A stretch of DNA of 64,000 nt from Amycolatopsis roodepoortensis (GTDB taxonomy: Bacteria; Actinomycetota; Actinomycetes; Mycobacteriales; Pseudonocardiaceae), in assembly GCF_014873915.1 (NCBI RefSeq), contig NZ_JADBEJ010000008.1, positions 434,001 to 498,000 on the forward strand. The letters are read 5' to 3'. How positions within the stretch are numbered: position 1 is the first letter of the stretch; every line of letters begins with the position of its first letter. The position numbers and the translations under genes were made by a program. Shown piece by piece: positions 1 through 7,569 of the stretch. Under the pieces are notes generated by a model. The model was not told the DNA's origin and ran no database searches. It was given only the letters and a program-made list of their open reading frames with translations.

Positions 1-321
1 GATGTCGGTCGCGACGTCCTTCTCCTGCTGCAGCGCGAGCTCGATCAGCTCGGTGACGTCGGAGAAGTCGTTGCGCACGTCGCCGGTGCCGGGGATCTCC
101 ACGTGGTGGTCGGTGTCCAGCATGTACTGGACCAGCGCCATCGCGTGGTTCCGCTCCTCGACGGACTGCTTGTAGAAATGCTTCGCGAGCTGCGGCAGGT
201 CCTCGGCGTCGAACCAGACCGCCAGCGCGATGTACTGCTGGGAGGCGTTGAACTCGTTGTGGATCTGCGCCTGCAGCAGTTCGTAGAACTTCGAGCGCGG
301 TTGCTTCTTGAGGAGGGCCAT
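1..321 (-). CDS. bfrB: Ferritin (BfrB-type), C-terminal part cut by the window start
   Basis: The visible 107 residues are the N-terminal part of a non-haem ferritin, the cytoplasmic 24-subunit iron store. The stretches QIHNEFNASQQY, DLPQLAKHFYKQSVEERNHA and DTDHHVEIPG closely follow mycobacterial BfrB. The ferroxidase ligands are visible: Glu in HNEF, and Glu plus His in VEERNHA. The ATG at 321 is the only in-frame start; an AAGGAG lies about 18 bases upstream, which is far for a ribosome site. The gene faces away from arcA and has tandem IdeR-like boxes upstream, the arrangement in which IdeR activates bfrB in mycobacteria. The family call is secure; the symbol is by similarity from memory. 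Confidence 0.93.
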   Translation of the reverse strand, partial: MALLKKQPRSKFYELLQAQIHNEFNASQQYIALAVWFDAEDLPQLAKHFYKQSVEERNHAMALVQYMLDTDHHVEIPGTGDVRNDFSDVTELIELALQQEKDVATDI

Positions 322-383
322 GTGTTCGACGATACGCCAACTCCTTATTCGATTTCCACTTTTGCCTGGTGATCTGCCCCCTA

Positions 384-437
384 TTAGGTTAGTATTACCG
401 ATAATAGGTTCACCTCAATTAAGTAAGCCTTCCCTAA
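384..437 (-). promoter_or_regulatory. Tandem IdeR/DmdR iron boxes upstream of ferritin
   Basis: Against the 19-bp consensus TTAGGTTAGSCTAACCTAA, the site at 384-402 matches at 14 positions and the site at 419-437 at 15. A weaker one (13 matches) sits at 404-422. A further 14/19 match at 452-470 lies in the second arm of the adjoining hairpin. Several boxes in a row, set 60-150 bases ahead of the ferritin start, fit activation by an iron-loaded DtxR-family protein. The matches were counted by eye; binding is inferred. Confidence 0.7.
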
Positions 438-468
438 TCAATCGAAATTGATTAGGGAAGGCTTACTT
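421..468 (-). terminator. Perfect 22-bp inverted repeat after arcA (terminator, overlaps iron boxes)
   Basis: The arms 421-442 and 447-468 are perfectly complementary around a CGAA loop. The hairpin starts ten bases past the arcA stop codon, so it probably ends arcA transcription. On the minus strand it lacks a clear U tract; the plus strand has TTTATTT after it. Each arm also holds an iron-box-like sequence, so the element may serve both as terminator and as operator. Confidence 0.7.
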
Positions 469-478
469 TATTTCCGGA

Positions 479-1690
479 TCAGATGCTTTCGCGCCGGATG
501 GGGCACGACATGCAACGCGGCCCGCCGCGGCCGGAGCCCAGCTCGGAGCCGGTGATGGCCAGTACTTCGATACCGGCTTCGGCCAGGCGCGCGTTGGTTT
601 CCACATTACGTTCGTACCCGACGACCACGCCGGGCGCGAGCGCGAGAGTGTTGTTCCCGTCGTCCCATTGCTCGCGTTCCGCGGTGACCGGATCGAGTCC
701 GGTGTCGATGACCCGGAGCCGGTCGATTCCCATTGCCTCGGCGGCCGCGGTGAGGAATGGGGCCGGGCCTTCCACCTTCACCGAACCGTCGTCGGTCGGC
801 CGCATCGTGAACGCGGTCAGTGAATCGCGGGAAAGCGGATACATGACGACGGCGTCGGCGTCGACCATCGTGCAGACGGTGTCCAGATGCATGGTCGCGC
901 GGGTCTGCTGGATGGGCACGGCGAGCACGGTGTGCGCGATCCCGTCGGCGAACACCGACCGCGCCAGCGACTCCGCGCCCGCCGCGGTCGTCCGCTCGCC
1001 GACGCCGATGGCCAGGACGCCCGGCGAGAGCAGCATGACGTCGCCGCCCTCGATCGGCGCCGAATGCGCGCCGTACGCGCGGGCCGCGTGGCGGAACCAC
1101 GGATGGTAGGCGTAGATGAGGTCCAGCACCGCGGTTTCGCGGACCCGGGCGGGCATGGTCAGCGAGGAGACCGCGACGCGGTCGCCGATCCAGGCCGACG
1201 AGTCACGGGTGAACAGCAGGTTCGGCAGCGGATCGACGGCGAAGTCGTTCGGATGGTTCATCAGCCGGACCAGCGAGGCGCCCTCGGCGGCGGGCAGTTC
1301 CTCGAAGGTCATTCCCGCCATCAGGACCTCGGCCAGCGTCGCCGGTGCGACGCTCGACAGATGGGAGCGGAGCGAATCGGCGAGGTCGGGCCCGAGCCGC
1401 CGCTCGTCGACGGCCGCGTGCACGCCCGCCGCGTGGGCGCGGGTGTCCGCGAGCGCCGTGCGCAGCGCGTCGGCCAGCAGCAGCACCTCGACGCCTCGGC
1501 CGCGCAGCACCTCGGCGAACGCGTCGTGCTCCTCCTGCGCGCGGTCCACCCAGGGGATGGAATCGAACAGGAGCTGGTCGTTGTTGCGAGGCGTGAGCCT
1601 TTTGAGCTCGTTGCCGGGCCTGTGCAGCAGCACCGCACGCAGGGGGCCGACTTCGCTGTCAACTCGGGGTGGAGTCGTCTCGTCAATCAC
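479..1690 (-). CDS. arcA: Arginine deiminase
   Basis: The 403-residue protein has the usual length for the cytoplasmic enzyme that converts arginine to citrulline and ammonia. The N-terminal signature (GPLRAVLLHRPGNELKRL), the substrate-binding FTRDSSAWIG, the EGGDVMLL loop, the catalytic His in ATMHLDTV and the nucleophilic Cys393 in GGPRCMSCP are all present. No ornithine carbamoyltransferase, carbamate kinase or antiporter gene is nearby, so this is a solitary deiminase, not a full arcABC fermentation operon. It follows the CPBP gene by 13 bases on the same strand and is followed by a strong hairpin. Confidence 0.95.
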   Translation of the reverse strand: MIDETTPPRVDSEVGPLRAVLLHRPGNELKRLTPRNNDQLLFDSIPWVDRAQEEHDAFAEVLRGRGVEVLLLADALRTALADTRAHAAGVHAAVDERRLGPDLADSLRSHLSSVAPATLAEVLMAGMTFEELPAAEGASLVRLMNHPNDFAVDPLPNLLFTRDSSAWIGDRVAVSSLTMPARVRETAVLDLIYAYHPWFRHAARAYGAHSAPIEGGDVMLLSPGVLAIGVGERTTAAGAESLARSVFADGIAHTVLAVPIQQTRATMHLDTVCTMVDADAVVMYPLSRDSLTAFTMRPTDDGSVKVEGPAPFLTAAAEAMGIDRLRVIDTGLDPVTAEREQWDDGNNTLALAPGVVVGYERNVETNARLAEAGIEVLAITGSELGSGRGGPRCMSCPIRRESI

Positions 1691-1703
1691 GGCTTCACAC
1701 TAG

Positions 1704-2501
1704 CTAGGGAAGCCAGGAAACTCGCCCTTTGAGCAGCGCGTATCCGACGAAGGAAACGAAATCCAGCGCGGTGTGCGCGGCGATCAGCGGCCACAGCCGG
1801 TTCGTCTTCTGCCACAGCCTGCCGAACACCAGGCCCATCACCACATTGCCGACGAAACCACCGAAACCCTGATACAGGTGATACGACCCGCGAAGCACCG
1901 AAGACGCGACCAGCGCGGTGTTCTCCCGCCAGCCGAGTTGTCGCAGCCGGGTCAGCAGGTATGCGACGACGAGCACCTCTTCGGCGAACGCGTTCCCGAA
2001 GGCCGACAACGTCAGCGTGATCGGGCGCCACCACGTCTCGCCCAAAGTGGACGGTTGCACCGACAGGCTGAACCCGAGGCCGTAGGACAGGAAGTACAGC
2101 CCCAGCCCCGGAATCCCGATCACCGCGGCGAGCAGCAGCCCGTGGACGACGTCGCGGCCCGGGCGCTGCCTGTCGAGGCCGATCTGGGCGAGCTTCATCC
2201 CGCCGCGCCACAACAGGTACAGCCCGAGCGCGCCCCAGCCGACCAGCTGACCGGCGCTCAGGAGCTGCTTGAGCAGGTCGACCAGGCTCAGCGTCGCCTG
2301 TGGGACGTTCAGCTGGGCCTGTTGCTGCGCCAGCGGCACCGGCTGCAGCAGCGAGTCCACAAGGGACAGCAGGCTGCGCAGCCCGGACAGGCCGAGGGTG
2401 ATGCCGAAGACGACGACCAGTTCGATGACGATCGCGCGGCGGCGCGCCGGATCTTCCACGAATTCCGGCAGCGCCGGGCGTTCGGGACGCAGCCAGCTCA
2501 T
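1704..2501 (-). CDS. CPBP-family intramembrane metalloprotease
   Basis: This 265-residue membrane protein has about seven hydrophobic segments and the three CPBP (Abi/Rce1-like) signatures: EEVLVVAYLLTRL (the EExxxR-type motif), a His in SYHLYQG and a His in AAHTALDF. Such enzymes are membrane-embedded glutamate proteases for prenylated or peptide substrates; the substrate here is unknown. A start at GTG 2510 is also open. I chose ATG 2501 because a -10 hexamer TAGCGT ends seven bases before it, giving a leaderless transcript. The promoter shares bases with that of the divergent gene at 2525. It probably forms an operon with arcA, 13 bases downstream. Confidence 0.85.
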   Translation of the reverse strand: MSWLRPERPALPEFVEDPARRRAIVIELVVVFGITLGLSGLRSLLSLVDSLLQPVPLAQQQAQLNVPQATLSLVDLLKQLLSAGQLVGWGALGLYLLWRGGMKLAQIGLDRQRPGRDVVHGLLLAAVIGIPGLGLYFLSYGLGFSLSVQPSTLGETWWRPITLTLSAFGNAFAEEVLVVAYLLTRLRQLGWRENTALVASSVLRGSYHLYQGFGGFVGNVVMGLVFGRLWQKTNRLWPLIAAHTALDFVSFVGYALLKGRVSWLP

Positions 2502-2508
2502 CGTCCGC

Positions 2509-2518
2509 ACGCTACCGT
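2509..2518. promoter_or_regulatory. Overlapping divergent -10 elements
   Basis: TACCGT (2513-2518) ends six bases before the ATG at 2525 on the plus strand. TAGCGT (read on the minus strand, 2514-2509) ends seven bases before the ATG at 2501. The two hexamers share the central TA. Both genes would be transcribed as leaderless mRNAs from one symmetrical site. Confidence 0.65.
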
Positions 2519-2524
2519 CGGGTC

Positions 2525-2986
2525 ATGCCAAGGAGCATCGCGACCAACGAAACCGTCGACCGCGCCGCGCTCGTCGACTTCCTGTCCACCCGCCACCGCG
2601 CCATCCTGATGACCACCAAGGCCGACGGCGGCCCGCAGCTCTCCCCGGTGACCTGCGGTGTCGACGGCGAGGGCCGGCTGGTCATCTCCACATACCCGAA
2701 ACGCGCGAAGGTCGTCAACATCCGGCGAGAGCCGAAGGTGTCCGCCTGCGTCCTCTCCGACGAGTGGAACGACCGGTGGGTCCAGCTGAACGGCACCGCC
2801 GAGGTGCTCGACCTGCCCGACTCGGTCGAGCCGCTGGTCGACTACTTCCGCGCGATCTCCGGCGAGCACCCCGACTGGGACGAGTACCGCGAAGCGATGG
2901 TCAAACAGGGTAAGAGCATCATCCGCGTCACCATCGAGTCTTGGGGCCCGGTCGCCAAGGGCGGTTTCCCGGCGGAACTCGCCTAA
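2525..2986 (+). CDS. PPOX-class F420-/FMN-type oxidoreductase
   Basis: This 153-residue split-barrel protein resembles the mycobacterial Rv1155 group of F420-binding proteins. It has the phosphate-contacting motif around HRAILMTTKADGGPQLSPV, then KRAKVVNIRREPKVSACV, then the late AISGEHPDWDEYREAM stretch typical of this subfamily. Expected role: reduction of a small or tetrapyrrole-like substrate with F420H2; the cofactor and substrate cannot be fixed from sequence. It has its own leaderless promoter. Its 3' end overlaps the convergent DUF2470 gene by 4 bases, which suggests the two split-barrel genes arose or act near each other. Confidence 0.88.
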   Translation: MPRSIATNETVDRAALVDFLSTRHRAILMTTKADGGPQLSPVTCGVDGEGRLVISTYPKRAKVVNIRREPKVSACVLSDEWNDRWVQLNGTAEVLDLPDSVEPLVDYFRAISGEHPDWDEYREAMVKQGKSIIRVTIESWGPVAKGGFPAELA

Positions 2987-3774
2987 CCCTGCGGGAAGTA
3001 CGGGCAGCCAACGAGACGGCGGATCTCGCCGCTCAGCTGCTGCGGCCCCTCGACCGGACGCGAGAACGCGAGCCGGACGTCGTGGTCGCCGGAGTCGGCC
3101 TCGACCCGCAGCCGCAGCCCGTAGCGGTCCAGCCCGAGCGGCCGGATCCAGCCGCCGCGCAGTTCGGCGGGCACGTGTTTGGCGAGCTGCTGGACGACGT
3201 CGGCGTGGTCGGTCTCCAGATGCCGCAGCCACGCGGCCTCGTAGTCGTGGAACGGATCCGGCGGCGCGGCGCTGAACATATGCGGCCGGAGCGAATGCGT
3301 GCCCTCGGCGTCGGCGAGTACCAGCGACGCCGGGGTCAGCCGCAGCAGCGTCACACCGTGCCCGACGTCCAGCAGCCGCTCGTCCGGCCGGGTCTCGGCG
3401 ATGGAGACCGCCCGGGCCCGCGCCGAAACCTCCGACAGCGGGCGGAGCCAGCCCGTGATCCACAGCAGCCCGCGGATGGGCTCCCGCAGGTCGACCGGCG
3501 CCTGATCGGTCAGTTCGACCATCACCGCGAGCTCGCCGCGCTGGGCCTCGTGCGCGCGTTTCACCAGGTGGTGCTCGTCCGGCAGCAGGATGCTGACGCT
3601 GCCGCTCGTGTGCACGTGGTGCAGCACGGGGACGACCCGGCCGCACTGTCCTGGCTGATCACGCTGCTCCGCGGTCGGCATCAGCGTCGCCGGCCCGTTG
3701 CGGGTGGCGATCGTCTTCGCGCGTTCGGCGGGGTTCGGCGCCGGCGGGCGGCGGATGGACGTCGGTGTGGTCAC
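2983..3774 (-). CDS. DUF2470 domain protein, HugZ-like, iron-box controlled
   Basis: The 263-residue protein has an N-terminal split-barrel-like part (residues about 20-170) and a C-terminal DUF2470 region (about 175-255) with the marker FHDYEAAWLRHLETDHADVV. This layout is that of HugZ/HutZ-type haem-degrading or haem-binding proteins; enzymatic activity is not proven by sequence. Start GTG 3774 is set by an AGGAGG six bases upstream. A 17/19 IdeR box lies just upstream at 3789-3807, so the gene should be repressed when iron is plentiful, in keeping with a role in obtaining haem iron. Confidence 0.85.
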   Translation of the reverse strand: MTTPTSIRRPPAPNPAERAKTIATRNGPATLMPTAEQRDQPGQCGRVVPVLHHVHTSGSVSILLPDEHHLVKRAHEAQRGELAVMVELTDQAPVDLREPIRGLLWITGWLRPLSEVSARARAVSIAETRPDERLLDVGHGVTLLRLTPASLVLADAEGTHSLRPHMFSAAPPDPFHDYEAAWLRHLETDHADVVQQLAKHVPAELRGGWIRPLGLDRYGLRLRVEADSGDHDVRLAFSRPVEGPQQLSGEIRRLVGCPYFPQG

Positions 3775-3788
3775 GGCTCACCTCCTAG

Positions 3789-3807
3789 TTAGGTGAGCCT
3801 AACCTGA
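3789..3807 (-). promoter_or_regulatory. Strong IdeR/DmdR iron box
   Basis: Seventeen of 19 bases match the consensus TTAGGTTAGSCTAACCTAA. It lies 15-33 bases before the GTG of the DUF2470 gene and, on that strand, contains a TAGGCT that could be the -10 hexamer, so binding would block RNA polymerase. Confidence 0.85.
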
Positions 3808-3868
3808 TCTGGCCGCCGAGCGGAAGTAGTCTGGATCACGTCTCGCCGTGTCCGTATAGGTTGACCAG

Positions 3869-4876
3869 GTGGAAGCCCACGGAATCCGGGTGCTCGAACC
3901 ACCCGAAGGGATTCCGGCGACGAACATGCCGGTCCTGACACCCCTTCTCGATCGCAACACCGTCACCGCCGGGACGATGGCCGTCGCGACCGGACTGCTC
4001 GTGGCGCTGGGCGTCGTGCTCGCGGTCTTCGGTGGGCACGGGATCGCCGTGCCCTCGGCCCTTCTGGTCTTCATGACACCGTCTTCGCTCTACTTCGGCT
4101 ACTCCGCCGTTGCCGGATCCTCCTCGATGCGGAAGCTCACCGGCAAACCGTTCCGCCTGGTGAACGGGCTGGACGGCGCCGTCGTCGCGGGTGCACGGGT
4201 GAGTGTTCCCCTGGACGGGCGGTGGCTCGTCGTGCGGCTCCCGACCCCGCTCCGGACGCAACTCGCGGCGCAGCGACGGCTCTGGGTGCTCGGCCCGTTC
4301 GTCATGCTGCCCGGTGTCGTCGTCCCGCGCCGTGGCGCGTTCCGCGGCGCTCCGGTGAAGGGCTCGGTCCCGTTGGCCTTCGAGCCGGTGTCACCCGGCC
4401 GGATGCTCGCGACGCAGCGGCGATTGCTTTCGGCGTACTACTTCATCAGTGTCGTGATGCTGCTCGTCATGAGCGCGTTCGCCTTCTGGACGTCGGCGGA
4501 CTATCCGAAGCGGGACAGCGTCGTGGTGCGGTATTCGGGTTACTTCGGCTACGGCTGCGCGGCGGGCGCGCTCGGCCTCGCCGTCGTCGCGCTGGTGCTG
4601 CTCAGGAAGCTGCCCGAGCCGCGATGGACCGAACTCGCCGTCGTGTCCGGGCCGGCGTCGATCAGCTTCTTCGGCATGGTCACCGTCAAGGGCCGGACCG
4701 TCCTCCCCGACGGCCGCGAGGTCACCGTCACCGCCGGTGGTTCGGATCCGTCGCTGGCCGCGAACATCGCCGCGACCGGGCGGTTGTGGGTGCTCGGCGT
4801 GCCCGTCGCCGGGAAGACGGCGAAGGCCGGAGTGCCCGGTCACGCCGTTTTCGGGCCGGCCCGATTCGGCCGGTGA
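3869..4876 (+). CDS. Unknown membrane protein
   Basis: I do not recognise this 335-residue protein. It has hydrophobic segments near residues 35-55, 60-80, 190-212 and 225-250. Between them lies a soluble beta-rich stretch with two similar lines, RRLWVLGPFVMLPG and GRLWVLGVPVAGK, which suggests an internal duplication around 'RLWVLG'. The GTG start at 3869 is supported by TAGGTT (3857-3862) ending six bases before it, a leaderless promoter; an ATG 19 codons later is possible but less likely. It is monocistronic, divergent from the DUF2470 gene and convergent with the next gene, four bases away. Confidence 0.65.
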   Translation: MEAHGIRVLEPPEGIPATNMPVLTPLLDRNTVTAGTMAVATGLLVALGVVLAVFGGHGIAVPSALLVFMTPSSLYFGYSAVAGSSSMRKLTGKPFRLVNGLDGAVVAGARVSVPLDGRWLVVRLPTPLRTQLAAQRRLWVLGPFVMLPGVVVPRRGAFRGAPVKGSVPLAFEPVSPGRMLATQRRLLSAYYFISVVMLLVMSAFAFWTSADYPKRDSVVVRYSGYFGYGCAAGALGLAVVALVLLRKLPEPRWTELAVVSGPASISFFGMVTVKGRTVLPDGREVTVTAGGSDPSLAANIAATGRLWVLGVPVAGKTAKAGVPGHAVFGPARFGR

Positions 4877-4879
4877 ACG

Positions 4880-5623
4880 TCAGCCGAGGGACCGCCGCGT
4901 CGCTTCCTCGGTCTCCACGACCCCTCGCCGGATCCCTTCCAGCTGCTCGCTCAGTTCACCGATCGTGGTGGTGTCGAGCAGCGAATCGCCGGTGGCGGCC
5001 GACAATTCGGCCGCCCTGGCGACCAGCCCGTCGAGGCCTAGCGCGCCGGATCGCAGCTGTGCCAGCAGTTTCCGCTGCGCGCTCGACAGCCGCGCGTGCA
5101 CGTCCTCCTGTGCCTGCACGGCTTCGAGCGACTGGATCAGGTCACCGCGGATGTCGTCGTCGTCGGCGGCCTTGAGATCCTTTCGCAGCCGGGCTTTCTC
5201 GGCGGACACCGCGCCGAGATCCACTCGCGCCAACGCCTTTCCGGTGGCGGACGCCCGGGCGGCCAGCCGCCGCAGGGTGTCGACGGTCTCCCGCACCACC
5301 GGTTCCATATCGGCCACCCGGTCGGCGAGCGGTCCGGTGTCGAGCGAAGCGGAAATCGACCCGAAACCGTCGGCCGCGGCTTCCGCGCGCCGCAGCCAAT
5401 CCGCCTCCGGCGAACCGGGTTCGACGTCGGGGAGTGGTCGATCTTCGGGTTCTGGCAAGGGTTTCGGCCGCGTGGCGGCGGCGACGCCTGCCCGGGCCGC
5501 CAGCACGGTCACACCGACGCCGAGCGCGGCGAGCACCGGCAGCTGCACCGCCCAGGCCGCACCCGTCGACGTCGCCGCGAGGAGAAGTCCCCACGGTTCG
5601 GCTAGTTCACGGACGAAGCGCAT
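4880..5623 (-). CDS. Coiled-coil membrane protein paired with the VWA protein
   Basis: This 247-residue protein has an N-terminal hydrophobic region (about residues 10-50, one or two membrane spans), a Pro/Glu-rich linker, and then a long helical, heptad-rich cytoplasmic part (about 75-247) with many Ala, Leu, Arg and Glu. No enzymatic motif is visible. It starts 11 bases after the solute-binding/VWA gene on the same strand, so the two are one operon, and it may serve as the anchor or scaffold for the VWA protein. The function is unknown. Confidence 0.65.
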   Translation of the reverse strand: MRFVRELAEPWGLLLAATSTGAAWAVQLPVLAALGVGVTVLAARAGVAAATRPKPLPEPEDRPLPDVEPGSPEADWLRRAEAAADGFGSISASLDTGPLADRVADMEPVVRETVDTLRRLAARASATGKALARVDLGAVSAEKARLRKDLKAADDDDIRGDLIQSLEAVQAQEDVHARLSSAQRKLLAQLRSGALGLDGLVARAAELSAATGDSLLDTTTIGELSEQLEGIRRGVVETEEATRRSLG

Positions 5624-5634
5624 ATCCGAGGATC

Positions 5635-7452
5635 TCAGAAATTCGAGATCACGGCGGTGAAGACCTGGTCGATCGAGTCCGGTTTGGACGAGTCGTACCC
5701 GACCCCCTGGGTGGTCTCGGCGATCTCCTTGAGGATGTCCAAATCCGCGTCGGAGCCGTACGCGATGGTGAACAGCCGCACCGCTTCGCCGCCGCCTTCG
5801 GCCTTCAGTCGTCCGACGAGGTTCGGCAGATCGATTCCGCCGGGATCCTCGTTCCGGCCGTCGGTGAGCACGACGACGGCGTTGATCGCGTCCGGATCCA
5901 GCCGCTGTTTCATGAATTCGTAGGCGGCGAGCGACGAGTCGTAGAGCCCCGTCCCGTTCTGGGGGGTCAACCCGTTCAGCCGCGACGCCAGCTCCTGCCT
6001 GCCCTGCTCACCGCCGATCGGCGACACCGGCCGCAGCTCGACGTAGTCCTTGTCGCCGTCGAGTTTCGTCGAGAACATCCACAGCCCGACCTTGTCCGCG
6101 TCGCTGAACTGCGGCAACGACGCCACGGCCGCCTGTTTCGCGAGATCCATCTTGTTCTTCCCGGTCCCGCCGACGCCGTCGCCCATCGACCCGGAGACGT
6201 CGACGACCAGCAGCACGTTCGCCTTCTTCCGCAGGTCCTTCCACGACTTCAGCACCTCGGTCAGCACCGGCGGGCTCGGCGGGCGGATGAGGTTCAGCTT
6301 CGAATCCGGCTCGGCGCCGTTCTCCTTCGTGGTCTGCGAGCCGGGTTTCCCGTCGAACGTGCGGAAACCGATGTCGCTGAACTTCTGCTGCGCTTCGGCG
6401 CCGCGCAGATGCGCGAGGAAATCCGCCGCGACCTGCTTGCGGATGTCGTCGGCCCAGTTCAGCACGGTGAACGGGTGGTCGGAGTTGAGCGTGCCGTCGC
6501 TCGGGTAGATCCCGACGAGCGGCACCTTCGGCGGCGCGTGCTGGCCGCGTTTCGCCGGGTCGTTGGTGGGATTGCCCTGGTTGTAGCCGACGAGCGAGTT
6601 CTCCTCGACCGTCACCGCCGAGATGTACGACATCGCGGCGCCACGGTCGTCGGCCTTCTGCAGGTTCGTCAGGAACGTCAGCGTGTTGTCGCCGTAGTGG
6701 ACGATGGCCTGCTCGACGTTCCGCACGAACGTCTGGGCCTCCGGCTTCGCGAGCGCGTTCGCGGTGAGGTCCGAAGAGGTTCCCGTCGCCGCGTAGTAGG
6801 CGCCGATGGTGGCGTTGAGGCCGGAGGTCGAGATGTTCGGATTCGTCTTCCCCAGCCGGAACTTCCCCCACTCCGGATGGCCGTATTTCGCCCAGCCCTG
6901 CGGATCGGTGGCGAGCGCGGCGAGGTCCTTCCAGCCGATGCCCTTGCCCGGCCAGCCGAGCGCTTCGGCCATCGGTTTCGGCATCGCGACGACCAGCGGT
7001 GCGTTCGCGACCGATTCCGGGTCACCCTCGGGTACCAGCGCGGGATGGTCGGAGCCGGTGAGGTTCTGGCGCAACAGGTTCACCCAGCCCGACGCGGCGG
7101 GCGTCCAGACGTCCGGGCGCGGGCCGTCCACCGCCTCGTTCCAGCCGCGGGACAGGGCCTGCATCGCGGTACCGGACGATTTCGACTGCACGAGCACGTC
7201 CACGCAGCGTCCGGCCACCGTGCGGCCGCTGTAGCCCTTGGCGATTTCGGCGACCACGCCCGCCTTCTCCGGCGAAGACGACACCTGCAGCTTGACCGCG
7301 TCGCCCGTCGTGCACTTCGCTTCCGCGGCTTCCTCGCCGGAATCGCTCGTGATCGCGCGCAGACCGATGATCAACCCGATCGCGACCACCGCGGCGGCCA
7401 CGAACGCCAGGACCTTCCGGCCGCCGCGGGACTGCCCTGGATTCACGACCAT
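5635..7452 (-). CDS. Secreted or anchored solute-binding/VWA fusion protein
   Basis: The 605-residue protein begins with a short basic stretch and one membrane span (KVLAFVAAAVVAIGLIIGL). A type 2 periplasmic-binding-like domain follows (about 45-370), with lines such as VQSKSSGTAMQALSRGWNE and WPGKGIGWKDLAALATD. A von Willebrand factor A domain fills the last ~195 residues; its metal site DVSGSMGD, the later Thr in QNGTGLYDSS and the Asp in VLTDGRN are intact. The start is ATG 7452, because GGGAGG stands six bases before it; an upstream ATG (7476) lacks this. The two domains together suggest an extracellular ligand-sensing or adhesion protein, not an ABC transporter, since no permease or ATPase is near. 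Confidence 0.85.
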   Translation of the reverse strand: MVVNPGQSRGGRKVLAFVAAAVVAIGLIIGLRAITSDSGEEAAEAKCTTGDAVKLQVSSSPEKAGVVAEIAKGYSGRTVAGRCVDVLVQSKSSGTAMQALSRGWNEAVDGPRPDVWTPAASGWVNLLRQNLTGSDHPALVPEGDPESVANAPLVVAMPKPMAEALGWPGKGIGWKDLAALATDPQGWAKYGHPEWGKFRLGKTNPNISTSGLNATIGAYYAATGTSSDLTANALAKPEAQTFVRNVEQAIVHYGDNTLTFLTNLQKADDRGAAMSYISAVTVEENSLVGYNQGNPTNDPAKRGQHAPPKVPLVGIYPSDGTLNSDHPFTVLNWADDIRKQVAADFLAHLRGAEAQQKFSDIGFRTFDGKPGSQTTKENGAEPDSKLNLIRPPSPPVLTEVLKSWKDLRKKANVLLVVDVSGSMGDGVGGTGKNKMDLAKQAAVASLPQFSDADKVGLWMFSTKLDGDKDYVELRPVSPIGGEQGRQELASRLNGLTPQNGTGLYDSSLAAYEFMKQRLDPDAINAVVVLTDGRNEDPGGIDLPNLVGRLKAEGGGEAVRLFTIAYGSDADLDILKEIAETTQGVGYDSSKPDSIDQVFTAVISNF

Positions 7453-7525
7453 GGAGAACCTCCCGGTGAGAAACACCGATTATCCGGAGGTTTCGCCTTG
7501 CCGGGCTTGACGTTGCCGAACCGTT

Positions 7526-7559
7526 GCGGCCATGGCGGTACTTATCCCGCCATGGCCGC
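7526..7559 (-). terminator. 13-bp hairpin after hmgA
   Basis: Arms 7526-7538 and 7547-7559 are perfectly complementary around an 8-base loop. It starts ten bases past the stop of the homogentisate dioxygenase gene and about 75 bases before the next gene on the same strand. It lacks a T run, as is usual in this GC range. Confidence 0.6.
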
Positions 7560-7569
7560 GACGGGGAAA

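Noticed and set aside
7526..7559. Regulatory operator for the VWA gene
   Set aside because: Position just after the hmgA stop and the stable stem fit a terminator better.
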